Shown here: in pieces, positions 8,111 to 15,131 of the stretch
Layout: every line of letters begins with the position of its first letter
Numbering within the stretch: position 1 is the first letter of the stretch
DNA from: Hyphomicrobiales bacterium
GTDB taxonomy: Bacteria; Pseudomonadota; Alphaproteobacteria; Rhizobiales; Rhizobiaceae
Assembly (NCBI GenBank): GCA_900470155.1
Contig: UBZT01000008.1
Span: 120,112 to 184,111 of the forward strand
Reading direction: 5' to 3'
Length of the DNA: 64,000 nucleotides
Position numbers and translations under genes: made by a program
The notes under the pieces: model-generated
Database searches by the model: none
What the model saw: the letters and a program-made list of their open reading frames with translations, nothing else
Told to the model about the DNA's origin: nothing

Positions 8111-8128
8111 CCTACCCCGGGGGGTAGG
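8111..8128. other. Candidate cos nicking site or hairpin (8-bp inverted repeat)
   Basis: CCTACCCC-GG-GGGGTAGG is a perfect inverted repeat just upstream of the small terminase gene, where lambda-type phages keep cosN. Junction motif copy 4 abuts it at 8128-8143, and a 16-bp element next to cosN recalls the lambda R-sites bound by Nu1. An alternative is a hairpin terminator for the gene ending at 8144, since T-rich sequence follows on the minus strand. Confidence 0.35.
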
Positions 8129-8143
8129 CGTGAGACCCTGCGG
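8128..8143. repeat. Junction motif copy 4, GCGTGAGACCCTGCGG
   Basis: An exact 16-nt copy immediately beyond the stop codon of the minus-strand gene 8144-8692. The other side of that gene carries the partial copy GGGCGGCGCGTGAG at 8728-8741, so the gene is bracketed by motif sequence. Confidence 0.75.
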
Positions 8144-8692
8144 TTATGAGCCGCCGAAGACCTGGGCGAACGCCTTGGTGGCCGCGTCAGGGAAGGCCTC
8201 GGCGACGATGTCGGTGATCTCGCTCTCGAAGTCCAAGCGCTTGTCGTAGTCCGTGTCGAGCATAAGAGCGACGGCCCTGCCATCGGTATCGAACAGCCCG
8301 CGGATGCCGCGCCTGGTGGTCAGCCAGAAGCCACCAGCGGCCACGACGGCTTGGGTGTAGCCAAGAGGGATATTGCCACGGCCGTCGAGGTCAGCATCAA
8401 GTGTGGGTGTCAGAGCGTCCTCCCGATGGCCCCCGCGGTATGCATACTTTAGATAGGCAGCCTGGCTGTCCTTAACGCCGACAAGGACCTCGGGCGTGGC
8501 TGAGGTGGTGCCAACAACGTAGAGGGAATTCTCCGTGTAGGTCGTTGGCTGGTCGAGGTTGTCGCGGAGATAGGTGCGGTGGCCATCACGGAGATCAGCG
8601 GAAAGGTTGCGCAGCGCGAGCCTGCCGGCTCGGCGAAGATCGCCATCGAGTGTGCCGAGGTCCGAGGTCACGTCGATTGATAGGCCTGCCAT
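8144..8692 (-). CDS. Conserved phage morphogenesis-region protein of unknown function
   Basis: A 182-aa protein with AAGGAG in front of the start. It matches the pattern of a phage family seen in lambda-, Mu- and HK97-like phages of Proteobacteria. An N-terminal helix (RLALRNLSADLRDGHRTYL) is followed by a T-x-Y-T-x-N-SLYV motif (residues ~50-58), AAYLKY near 88, GNIPLG near 108, and a C-terminal LDTDYDKRLDFES segment. Members are annotated hypothetical or tail/minor structural, and no enzymatic motif is visible. Its place just before the terminase genes is somewhat unusual. It is flanked by junction-motif copies, so it may be a recently exchanged module. Confidence 0.7.
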   Translation of the reverse strand: MAGLSIDVTSDLGTLDGDLRRAGRLALRNLSADLRDGHRTYLRDNLDQPTTYTENSLYVVGTTSATPEVLVGVKDSQAAYLKYAYRGGHREDALTPTLDADLDGRGNIPLGYTQAVVAAGGFWLTTRRGIRGLFDTDGRAVALMLDTDYDKRLDFESEITDIVAEAFPDAATKAFAQVFGGS

Positions 8693-8761
8693 GTGTCGCG
8701 CTCCTTTTCGGGGGGATGACGCATGACGGGCGGCGCGTGAGGCTATGTCATATGGAAAACA

Positions 8762-8792
8762 AAAGACCCCGGGAATTGCTCCCCGAGGTCTT
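8762..8792 (-). terminator. Rho-independent terminator of the gene at 8816-9289
   Basis: Arms 8763-8773 and 8781-8792 pair (AAGACCCCGGG with CCCCGAGGTCTT, one mismatch). On the minus strand they are followed by TTTTGTTTT, making a factor-independent terminator for leftward transcription. Confidence 0.8.
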
Positions 8793-8815
8793 GGTTTGTC
8801 GAAACGACTAGCGAG

Positions 8816-9289
8816 CTAGCGAGTCAGGTAGTCATCGATCATCGCGCGCAACTCCGGCAGAAAGCCGTTGTTGATCGCGGCCGTGATCGCCTCCATCGTC
8901 AGGTCATCCACGTCATCCTGCTCCGAAAGGCGGAGCATCATGACCATGGTGACCATGATCTCGTACACGCGATCCATGTGCTGCATGAAGAATGCAGTCA
9001 TGACATCGAGGTGCGACACGTCCTTGACGGCGTTCAGCACGATGTACGCATGCGTCGAGCACGGCGCCTGCGTGGCCTCCATCATCTTGGCGACCTCCTC
9101 GCGAGAGCCGACATGGATGGACTTCGTGCCGATGACCATCATGGCATCGGGGATGTGGCGGAACGGCGCCTTGACCTCCGCGACAGTCTCGACAACGAAA
9201 GCTTCGAAGATCGAGGAAGCGGAAGCGATCTCCACCTTCGAAAAGGAGAAGCGGACATTCTGGTCGCCGTTCTTGGTGATCTTGGCCAT
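8816..9289 (-). CDS. Hypothetical phage protein
   Basis: A 157-aa protein. ATG 9287-9289 has GGAGGAC just upstream and was preferred to a more distal in-frame ATG at 9328. No family is recognised. The sequence has a soluble mixed alpha/beta look, with a Met-rich stretch near residues 115-130 (IMVTMVMMLRL) that is too interrupted for a confident membrane helix and an acidic DDVDDL after it. It is a single-gene unit ended by the terminator at 8762-8792, with a 275-bp non-coding region upstream, so it is probably transcribed from its own promoter. Confidence 0.7.
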   Translation of the reverse strand: MAKITKNGDQNVRFSFSKVEIASASSIFEAFVVETVAEVKAPFRHIPDAMMVIGTKSIHVGSREEVAKMMEATQAPCSTHAYIVLNAVKDVSHLDVMTAFFMQHMDRVYEIMVTMVMMLRLSEQDDVDDLTMEAITAAINNGFLPELRAMIDDYLTR

Positions 9290-9564
9290 GGGTAGTCCTC
9301 CAGCCCAGACGAAGAGGTGCGTATGCAACGCCTGGGTCTTTACGAGCTAGGGTGCACCTATCTCGTGGAGGAGTTCGTGAGCCATGTAAGTCGTGGCCTT
9401 GTCTCCTGTTGTTTCCGACACTCACAGACCTAGCGAGCAGGGATCAAGGGGGAGTTAAAACAACAGGTTAAATATCGACTTGACTCAATCCCACAGTTTT
9501 ATCGATCTTCAGGAGGTAGGTCGACCTCCGTCCCGGCCGCGTTCCGCCGATCCGATTTTGGTGT
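9290..9564. other. Intergenic region with a possible 24-codon ORF
   Basis: No ordinary gene is supported. On the minus strand a short GTG-initiated frame at about 9349-9423 (VSETTGDKATTYMAHELLHE, then four residues) could be a small phage peptide, but its ribosome site is weak. GGAGGT-AGGTCG-ACCTCC near 9512-9529 is an inverted repeat. The promoter for the gene at 8816-9289 is expected here. Confidence 0.35.
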
Positions 9565-9825
9565 CTACCGTTCCAGGTGATCCATGAGCAACTTCGACTC
9601 TACGCTCGCGCGGAATTGGTGCAGCGCCTGCTCGAGGAAATTCTTGACCCCCATGATGGTGAAGATCACGAAACTGAACAGGACCATGTGCGCTATGGTG
9701 CCATAAGCCCAGTAAGCCAAGGAGGCGCCGAGGATGACGGAGATGACGGTGTTGATGAACTGATCGCGGGCCTTGGTTTTCGTCTCGGCCGCGAGCCTCC
9801 GCTTGAAGTCTTCCATTGGGTCCAT
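9565..9825 (-). CDS. Small membrane protein, two transmembrane helices
   Basis: An 86-aa protein from ATG 9823-9825, with GAGGAAGG upstream. A charged N-terminus (residues 1-22) is followed by two hydrophobic helices at about 24-42 and 46-62, separated by a very short turn, and an amphipathic tail. The longer upstream frame was not used because it lacks a ribosome site and is Arg/Cys-rich. Function is unknown. It could be a lysis-region, superinfection or signalling protein, but no lysis cassette is visible nearby. Confidence 0.65.
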   Translation of the reverse strand: MDPMEDFKRRLAAETKTKARDQFINTVISVILGASLAYWAYGTIAHMVLFSFVIFTIMGVKNFLEQALHQFRASVESKLLMDHLER

Positions 9826-9872
9826 CTCGGCGCCTTCCTCGTTTCGGTGCCGGACCCTACACCGAGTCGTCG

Positions 9873-10220
9873 TTATGTCTTCGGCGGGATGAGCTGAAAC
9901 GGAAACGCAGCGTGCATCTCGACGTTCGCGTTTATCGCCTCGGACGGCCAATATTTCTCGCCATCCGCAATCGCTTCCGCTCGCTCCTCAGGCGACACGT
10001 GCGGGACGAGGAGAAACCCGGGGATCGACAGGCTGGAGCCGTCGAGGGTTGATAGCATGGAGAACAACAATCCCGTCAGGCGCTCCTGCGTGACATTGCC
10101 GTCGGCATTGCCAGCCAGGAGCTGTTGCTCGGGGAGATCGCGCCAGTATGCGACTAGGGCGCCCAGGTGCCCGAAAAGCTTGGCGCGGCATTCGGCTGGA
10201 AGAAGTTGGCGGGCGGGCAT
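9873..10220 (-). CDS. Hypothetical phage protein
   Basis: A 115-aa soluble protein; GGAGA precedes ATG 10218-10220. No family is recognised. It is predicted mixed helical, with a Pro-rich C-terminus (FPFQLIPPKT), and has no membrane segment. It lies in a leftward run of small phage genes. Confidence 0.65.
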   Translation of the reverse strand: MPARQLLPAECRAKLFGHLGALVAYWRDLPEQQLLAGNADGNVTQERLTGLLFSMLSTLDGSSLSIPGFLLVPHVSPEERAEAIADGEKYWPSEAINANVEMHAAFPFQLIPPKT

Positions 10221-10285
10221 GAGACGGTCTCCATGGCTCGGGGCGCTGTTGTAGCGGGCCCCGAGCTGCCTGTCCGGGCCCTAAA

Positions 10286-10741
10286 TCAAACCGGAGCGGT
10301 GACCGTCGTGACCAGGACGCACGCGGCGGAAAGGACAAGGGCTATCCAGGCGATTACCAATAGCAACCGACTACGCCAACGATCCTTCGGGAACGCCACG
10401 TCCCACTCTTCTTCCGATGCGACCACCGCCGTCTTGCCCTCATACCCGGCATCGAAACCCTTGTGCCAAGCCTCGTCCCTGTATTTCTCGACCGCGAGCC
10501 AGGTCGCTTCGGCGATCCCTGCGACAACGGCAGGGTTTGCGTATCCGGCCTCGACTGCGGCGGCATGGTCCCCATCGGCGAGGCCGTCGGTGTTGTTGAT
10601 GGCGAGTGCGAAGGCGCCCTTGATTGCGGCGATCCGCTTGTCGGTCGCGGGCATCGTGTCTGAAAGTTCGGCGGCGGCGATGACGGCGACGCTGTCGAAA
10701 GTAAGCTTGAGCAGCGCGTTTTCAGCCTTTTTTTCTGACAT
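10286..10741 (-). CDS. Hypothetical phage protein with C-terminal membrane anchor
   Basis: A 151-aa protein with GGGAGA upstream of ATG 10739-10741. Residues 1-120 are Ala-rich and soluble (VAAAELSDTMPATDKRI, WLAVEKYRDEAWHKGF). Residues about 126-147 (LLLVIAWIALVLSAACVLVT) form one transmembrane helix followed by a very short tail, so it should be tail-anchored with the N-terminus in the cytoplasm. No family is recognised. Its start faces the divergent plus-strand gene at 10844 across a ~100-bp gap that must hold both promoters. Confidence 0.65.
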   Translation of the reverse strand: MSEKKAENALLKLTFDSVAVIAAAELSDTMPATDKRIAAIKGAFALAINNTDGLADGDHAAAVEAGYANPAVVAGIAEATWLAVEKYRDEAWHKGFDAGYEGKTAVVASEEEWDVAFPKDRWRSRLLLVIAWIALVLSAACVLVTTVTAPV

Positions 10742-10843
10742 CCATCCATCTCCCTTGTTTTGGCGCCTGGATTCATGATGTGCTCGGACTCGCAGTGTGA
10801 CGGCTCCGCCGGCACGATTTCGTTTTGACGGCAGGATGGATTC

Positions 10844-11515
10844 ATGTGGGACTGGACCAGCAAGGAGGGCAACATCGTCCTGGGTGCCGCACTCGGTATT
10901 GCGGGGACGATATTAGCCCAAGGCGTGTCGGGCCTCATCGGCCTTTTGAAAGAGACTTGGTTTACACGTCAGAAGCGAAGATGGGATGCCAGGCACCTCG
11001 CACTGCGTACGATCTTGGCGCTCGATGAATATGTAGGTCAATGCTACACGGCCGCGTTTGATAGCCCTGAATTTGATCCGCGCGACTATACGAAATACCA
11101 GTTCCGCGACGGCACGGTCCCCAACCTGAAGCTTCCCGAAGACGCTGACTGGCGCCTTCTAGAACCGCGCCTCATGGAAGAAGTCATGTGGCTACCAAGC
11201 CATGATCAGAACAACACTGACGGATTGAATTCACTCGACGTGTTTCCACCGGACTGGGACGACTATTTCGAACGTCGGGCCGAAGGATACGCAAAACTTG
11301 GAAAACGTGCGTTAGAACTCATCGGAAGGCTATGCCGCGAGTACGGCATCAGGGCACCAGAGCGGGCCGAATACTACAATCCCGAGGAAGGATTTCAGCG
11401 GAAACTCGACGAGATCGCCGCGTTCTGGCGAAGGCAGCAGGAGAGCCAAGCGAAGATGTTTGCCGACTTATCCCCGGCACCGCCGCCTGTCGCGTCAGCA
11501 GCGCATACGGCGTAG
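10844..11515 (+). CDS. Membrane-anchored accessory protein of a widespread unknown family
   Basis: A 223-aa protein from ATG 10844 with AGGATGGA upstream. An N-terminal transmembrane helix (about residues 9-34) is followed by a basic RQKRRWDARHLALR segment and a cytoplasmic helical domain. The ordered motifs RHLALRTILALDEYV, DWRLLEPRLM, a WLPS loop and FPPDWDDYFERRAEGYAKLG match a common family of proteobacterial accessory proteins without known function. It is transcribed against the surrounding leftward phage genes and overlaps the convergent small gene by about 20 bp. This fits a lysogenically expressed moron; a defence or exclusion role is only a guess. Confidence 0.75.
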   Translation: MWDWTSKEGNIVLGAALGIAGTILAQGVSGLIGLLKETWFTRQKRRWDARHLALRTILALDEYVGQCYTAAFDSPEFDPRDYTKYQFRDGTVPNLKLPEDADWRLLEPRLMEEVMWLPSHDQNNTDGLNSLDVFPPDWDDYFERRAEGYAKLGKRALELIGRLCREYGIRAPERAEYYNPEEGFQRKLDEIAAFWRRQQESQAKMFADLSPAPPPVASAAHTA

Positions 11516-11665
11516 GACTGCTTCCAGCTTCTCGATGTCGTCCAGCGTATCCCGACGCTCGCGACCGAACTCAAAGCGCAGGCGGTCGCGGAGATCGCGA
11601 ACCTGGGCTTCGAGGCGGTTGGCGAGATGACGGTCGTCGAAGCGGAAGTCAGGCGATGTCGTCAT
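11495..11665 (-). CDS. Small hypothetical phage protein
   Basis: A 56-aa, highly charged helical protein starting at ATG 11663-11665, which overlaps the end of the upstream gene. Arg- and Asp-rich heptad-like spacing (LEAQVRDLRDRLRFEFGRER) suggests a short coiled coil. It ends convergently inside the 3' end of the plus-strand gene at 10844. No family is recognised. Confidence 0.5.
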   Translation of the reverse strand: MTTSPDFRFDDRHLANRLEAQVRDLRDRLRFEFGRERRDTLDDIEKLEAVLRRMRC

Positions 11666-11954
11666 GCTCGGGCCATCCAAAATCGTCTATGTAAGACTGG
11701 ACGACAATCTTCGCGTCTGCAATCTGATTGTTGCGGCCTTCGGCGATCGCTTTGTGAACCCGGCGTACGAGGAGCTGGTCCTGGAAATCGATGACGTTGG
11801 ACTTCGGCGCCTCCTCGTACACGATGGTCGCTAGAACGGACTTGATGCCACGGTGAAACCGTAGAGCTTCATGCCGGGCACCTTCGTCCATGACGAAGGG
11901 CAGGCCGATTTCAAGGCATTGGTCGAGGGTGCGGAAAAGGCGGTGGACGGTCAT
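11649..11954 (-). CDS. Hypothetical phage protein
   Basis: A 101-aa soluble protein; GGGAGATAG precedes ATG 11952-11954. It looks mainly helical with an acidic C-terminus (YIDDFGWPEHDDIA). No family is recognised. It overlaps the next small gene by 17 bp, so the two are translationally linked. Confidence 0.65.
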   Translation of the reverse strand: MTVHRLFRTLDQCLEIGLPFVMDEGARHEALRFHRGIKSVLATIVYEEAPKSNVIDFQDQLLVRRVHKAIAEGRNNQIADAKIVVQSYIDDFGWPEHDDIA

Positions 11955-12006
11955 GTCTATCTCCCAATGTTGACTGGCCTGAAATCATTGTGTCGTTACG
12001 TGATGT

Positions 12007-12807
12007 TCACCGCAAATTTCGGCCGACGAGGAAGGCCCTAGCGAGGTCTTCGTCGGTTGCCATCTCCGGCGCCGAAGACTTAGTCCGCGGGCCGTCGATC
12101 CAACGCATCGCGGTCTTGATGCCGCCGACCAAGTCCACGACGTGCGCCTCAGGGTCGGCGTTGCGACGACCGCGGAACTGCTTGATGTGTCCGTAAAGAT
12201 TACCGTCCACCTCGCGGCCGACGATTTCGAGCGTCGCGCGGGGTGCGCCGTCCTGGTCTCGGACGGAGTAGAAAGCGCTGGTACCGAAAGTCAGGTCCTC
12301 GTCATATGATCCGTGTCCGAGGCAATGGTGCATGCGGTCGCTCTCCACGTCGAGCGCGTCAGGTGACAGCATGCGCACTAGCGTGTACCCGGCGCCAAGG
12401 TCGCGCTCGTAGCGCTCGTCCTTCGAAGACAGGGACAGGAAATGGGGCGACTGCTGCTGGTGGTGGTTCATGGCCTTGTCGGCTTCGTGGACGAGACCCG
12501 CCAGATCGCCCGATTTCATGAGCTTCTTGGGACGGCCGAGGTTGTCGAGGTTCGACAGCCAGGCCGATCCTTCGCGGAGCGACGTGGAGAGCCAGTCGAC
12601 GATGTGTACGAGGTCGTCTTCATGTTCCAGAAAATACCAAGTTCCCTCGGCGACGGGGTCGCGTGGCTCGGAAAATGACGCTGAGCGCAAATGCTTGATA
12701 AAGACACGGACTGGGCCGACCGTGAACAGGCGCCGCAACTCTGGATCGCCAGTCAGGAAGTTGAGCATGGTCGCGGCGGCAAGGCGTTCGTGTTCGGTGA
12801 TCTTCAT
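12007..12807 (-). CDS. PcfJ-like domain protein
   Basis: A 266-aa protein from ATG 12805-12807 with GGGAGA upstream. The longer frame to 12870 lies across a terminator and was rejected. The C-terminal half has the PcfJ pattern: RMHHCLGHGSYDEDL near residue 165, then YSVRDQDGAPRATLEI, then HIKQFRGRRNADP, resembling the MxHCVGxY / RD / ATLEL / GKxNxxP signature of pCF10 PcfJ relatives on conjugative plasmids and phages. The biochemical role of that family is not settled. The N-terminal half is helical and unrecognised. A factor-independent terminator separates it from the upstream gene, so it has its own promoter. Confidence 0.62.
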   Translation of the reverse strand: MKITEHERLAAATMLNFLTGDPELRRLFTVGPVRVFIKHLRSASFSEPRDPVAEGTWYFLEHEDDLVHIVDWLSTSLREGSAWLSNLDNLGRPKKLMKSGDLAGLVHEADKAMNHHQQQSPHFLSLSSKDERYERDLGAGYTLVRMLSPDALDVESDRMHHCLGHGSYDEDLTFGTSAFYSVRDQDGAPRATLEIVGREVDGNLYGHIKQFRGRRNADPEAHVVDLVGGIKTAMRWIDGPRTKSSAPEMATDEDLARAFLVGRNLR

Positions 12808-12871
12808 CGTGCGTCTCCCGTTCTCCCGTCGACTATCCTGGTGGACCCATGATGTCCGGGGGCCATGCATG

Positions 12872-12895
12872 AAAAAAGCCGCCCGAAAGGCGGCT
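12872..12895 (-). terminator. Rho-independent terminator of the gene at 12922-13356
   Basis: AGCCGCC (12877-12883) pairs with GGCGGCT (12889-12895) across a 5-nt loop. On the minus strand the stem is followed by six T residues (complement of 12872-12877). Confidence 0.85.
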
Positions 12896-12921
12896 CTGTG
12901 AAGTCCTGGTTAATGCGGTGC

Positions 12922-13356
12922 TCAGGCGACATCAGCGAAATATTGCGGGTTGACGACCTGCTCGTAAGCAAGGGCGTTTTTCTGCCGTCGCTCGATCTGC
13001 GCATCGGTGCCCTTAGGGCCGTATATGATGATCGCCGCTAGATCGCGGGCGACGGTGGCTGCCCTCTCGCAGAAGTAATTGCGGGAGGTCTTGTCTTCGA
13101 TGTAGCGACCCAGCTCTGTGAGTTCTTTCGCGGCACCCGCACTCTGGACGAAAATGAAGTCGTAGATACCCGTAAGCGCCCGGTTGAACTCGATGATGAA
13201 GAATGCGGCGACCTGATCGTGGAATTCGAGTTTGTCGATGTCCGACGGGGTCGAGATGTTGATCCTCGCACTCAGCTCGTTCTGCGCCTTGTGAACCTCC
13301 GCGAAGATGATGTGCGGGCGGGTTTCGTTGATAAGGATGTCGGTCAGTGTTTTCAT
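12922..13356 (-). CDS. Hypothetical phage protein
   Basis: A 144-aa soluble protein with GGGAGC upstream of ATG 13354-13356. It is helix-rich (FHDQVAAFFIIEFNRALTGI, RAATVARDLAAIIIYG) with no membrane segment, signal or known motif. It is monocistronic: the AT-rich stretch at about 13440-13470 upstream is the likely promoter region, and the terminator at 12872-12895 ends the transcript. Confidence 0.65.
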   Translation of the reverse strand: MKTLTDILINETRPHIIFAEVHKAQNELSARINISTPSDIDKLEFHDQVAAFFIIEFNRALTGIYDFIFVQSAGAAKELTELGRYIEDKTSRNYFCERAATVARDLAAIIIYGPKGTDAQIERRQKNALAYEQVVNPQYFADVA

Positions 13357-13478
13357 GATTCATGCTCCCTGGAGACTGTTGCCGATGTCTCTCAAGAATT
13401 AGGGTTGCTCCATCGGCCGATTGAAGCAACCCCTTTGTATAGATTTATGTATATTACAATGTATATTTCTTCGGAGGG

Positions 13479-14444
13479 TCAGAAACACGGCTTGTAGACA
13501 GGGACGGTTGCCACTGCGGCGCTGACGATATTGTCAACTTTACTTGGACTAGGCGCCGATCGGTTGAGGTCTTTGACAACCGCTCGGGTCAGCGCTCGGT
13601 GCGTCTCCGACCAGTAAGTGCGGATGTCCATCGCGGCATAGCCGAAGGTGAGGTCGATGCCGCGCTCGGCGCAGAGCCGCTTCCACTCCTCGGCACGGTG
13701 CCTCATCTTAGGCCACGTCAGAGCTTTGGGCGACGGAGCGCAGACCGACAGCGGAATGCCGCGGTGGCGGGCGACGCGGATGATTTCGTCGGCGACGCGG
13801 TTCACGTCGAGTTCCATGGCATCGAAGCACAGGAGGTCCGCGAGGTGCTTCACGCGTAGATCGCTCTCGGGCTGCATGATCACCGCGAGCCACTTTTCCG
13901 CCGCCGCCGTCTCGAACGGCTGTACGCGGGCGCGCAGGACAGGCCATTTGCCGTGGCGCTCGTTCTCGAAAAGCTTCGGCAGGTCCTGAAGCGGTACCTG
14001 CGAGGGGAAGGCATCGGGGCCGACGGCGGTGGCGATATCGAGGTCAAACGTGGCGCGCAGCGTGCCGACCATGGCTTCGATCTTGTAGCGGGCGACTGGA
14101 TCGTGTCCGGTGTCTATCTCCTTGGCCTCGCGCGAAAACGATTTCACGGTGATGCCTTCCGCCTCCAGAAGACGGGCTATGATCCTGAAGCCCCGCTGAA
14201 TTTCGAGGTTGGTGTAGCGACGGACGGAGACGATATCGGCATCCTTCGTCGGACGCATCGACTGCGGACACATCAGGCCGCCCTTGATCATAATCGGAGC
14301 AGGACCCATTCCAGCAGGCCAATGGGCGAGAAAGCGCTCGGCGGCGAAACGCGGCGCCGCGATCTGTACGTCGAGCTTGTTGTTGACGCACTGCTGCTTG
14401 AAGCTGGCGCCGATGGCTATCGCGGTGGTGGAAAGGTTTCGCAT
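13479..14444 (-). CDS. AbiEii/AbiGii-type nucleotidyltransferase (abortive-infection toxin family)
   Basis: A 321-aa protein with GGGGAG upstream of ATG 14442-14444. It carries nucleotidyltransferase motifs of the AbiEii/AbiGii family. KGG occurs at 54-56, followed by RPTKDAD at 64-70 supplying the metal-binding Asp pair, and FDLDIAT near 133-139 gives a third carboxylate. K184 in AAAEKWLAV with DLRVKHLADLL near 195-205 corresponds to the family's K...RxKDxxDL block. AbiEii toxins transfer GMP or other nucleotides to targets and are usually paired with an upstream AbiEi antitoxin; no typical AbiEi is seen. Tandem ATCACTACG repeats lie upstream and recur before the neighbouring gene at 14608. 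Antiphage activity is inference. Confidence 0.8.
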   Translation of the reverse strand: MRNLSTTAIAIGASFKQQCVNNKLDVQIAAPRFAAERFLAHWPAGMGPAPIMIKGGLMCPQSMRPTKDADIVSVRRYTNLEIQRGFRIIARLLEAEGITVKSFSREAKEIDTGHDPVARYKIEAMVGTLRATFDLDIATAVGPDAFPSQVPLQDLPKLFENERHGKWPVLRARVQPFETAAAEKWLAVIMQPESDLRVKHLADLLCFDAMELDVNRVADEIIRVARHRGIPLSVCAPSPKALTWPKMRHRAEEWKRLCAERGIDLTFGYAAMDIRTYWSETHRALTRAVVKDLNRSAPSPSKVDNIVSAAVATVPVYKPCF

Positions 14445-14506
14445 GGTGTGTCTCCCCAGACTGGTTGTGAGGAGACGATGGCCGCAGGCGATGCAAGGAA
14501 CGAATT

Positions 14507-14528
14507 ATCACTACGCGATCACTACGTA
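14507..14528. promoter_or_regulatory. Tandem ATCACTACG direct repeats upstream of the AbiEii-like gene
   Basis: ATCACTACG at 14507-14515 and ATCACTACGTA at 14518-14528 are spaced 11 bp apart, one helical turn. They lie about 65 bp upstream of the AbiEii-like start. The same motif, also in tandem, precedes the gene at 14608-14988 (15005-15022), suggesting one regulator for both. Confidence 0.6.
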
Positions 14529-14607
14529 TTTTTTTAATTCGATTCTTGACGATGGAGTAATGGGGGGAAACGGACCGATCGGACAATCTGAAACCATAGC
14601 CGTAAGG

Positions 14608-14988
14608 TTATCTGGATGGCGTGCCAGGGGTCATGGCGCCGTCGGACTTTGAGGCGGACTTGCCACCCAAGGAGGGGCCGTTGACCAGGGGAACGAGCAG
14701 GTCAGCGTCAAAACGACGGACACGCCGCAGGACGCGACGCTCGGCTTGCTCACGGTCATACCCTCGGGACACCAGGTAGTTCACCGCCATGGCTTCCATG
14801 CCTTCCACTTTAAGCACGTTGCGCTCCGATTTCGCGCGCTCAGCCTCGTACCGAAATACCGTCAGCGCGGCCGCCAGCGCGGTGTCCACGGCATCCGTCT
14901 CCGGGCGCCGTTGTGCCTTCACGGTCTCGCGCCATTCTCTCGTTGCCTCCGCTCCCGTTGCGTTTCCAGGCTCTGCTTGTCTCGGCAT
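14608..14988 (-). CDS. Hypothetical protein, possible partner of the AbiEii-like gene
   Basis: A 126-aa protein from ATG 14986-14988 with GGAG 8 nt upstream; an in-frame GTG at 14997 is an alternative. The central region is helical (DAVDTALAAALTVFRYEAER, GYDREQAERRVLRRVRRF) and basic, and the C-terminus is Gly/Ser/Lys-rich and probably disordered. No family is recognised and it does not look like AbiEi, which has an N-terminal winged helix. It lies directly upstream of the AbiEii-like gene, on the same strand and with the same tandem operator, so a regulator or antitoxin role is worth testing. Confidence 0.6.
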   Translation of the reverse strand: MPRQAEPGNATGAEATREWRETVKAQRRPETDAVDTALAAALTVFRYEAERAKSERNVLKVEGMEAMAVNYLVSRGYDREQAERRVLRRVRRFDADLLVPLVNGPSLGGKSASKSDGAMTPGTPSR

Positions 14989-15004
14989 CGCTCTCACTCC
15001 GTCG

Positions 15005-15022
15005 TCACTACGTAATCACTAC
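15005..15022. promoter_or_regulatory. Tandem TCACTACG repeats upstream of the gene at 14608
   Basis: TCACTACGTA (15005-15014) is followed by ATCACTAC (15015-15022). These match the repeat pair in front of the AbiEii-like gene and lie about 17-35 bp upstream of this gene's start, suitable for an operator. Confidence 0.6.
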
Positions 15023-15060
15023 CCAGAGATTGAGAGGGGAGCATGCAAGCCACAAACAGG

Positions 15061-15124
15061 AACGGCGGCCGTGGGAGCACCGCCGTTGCTACGAAAATTG
15101 GAAGATGGGACTTCTACGTCCCAT
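15061..15124 (-). terminator. Two hairpins downstream of the gene at 15132
   Basis: ATGGGAC (15105-15111) pairs with GTCCCAT (15118-15124), and AACGGCGG (15061-15068) pairs with CCGCCGTT (15080-15087). Both lie just beyond the leftward gene's stop; the second is followed by CCTGTTTG on the minus strand. They are probably a tandem terminator, although T-runs are weak. Confidence 0.5.
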
Positions 15125-15131
15125 GCTCACT

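Noticed and set aside
9349..9423. A 24-codon ORF as a confident small gene
   Set aside because: The GTG start has a weak ribosome site and the peptide is too short to judge. It is mentioned only in the intergenic entry.
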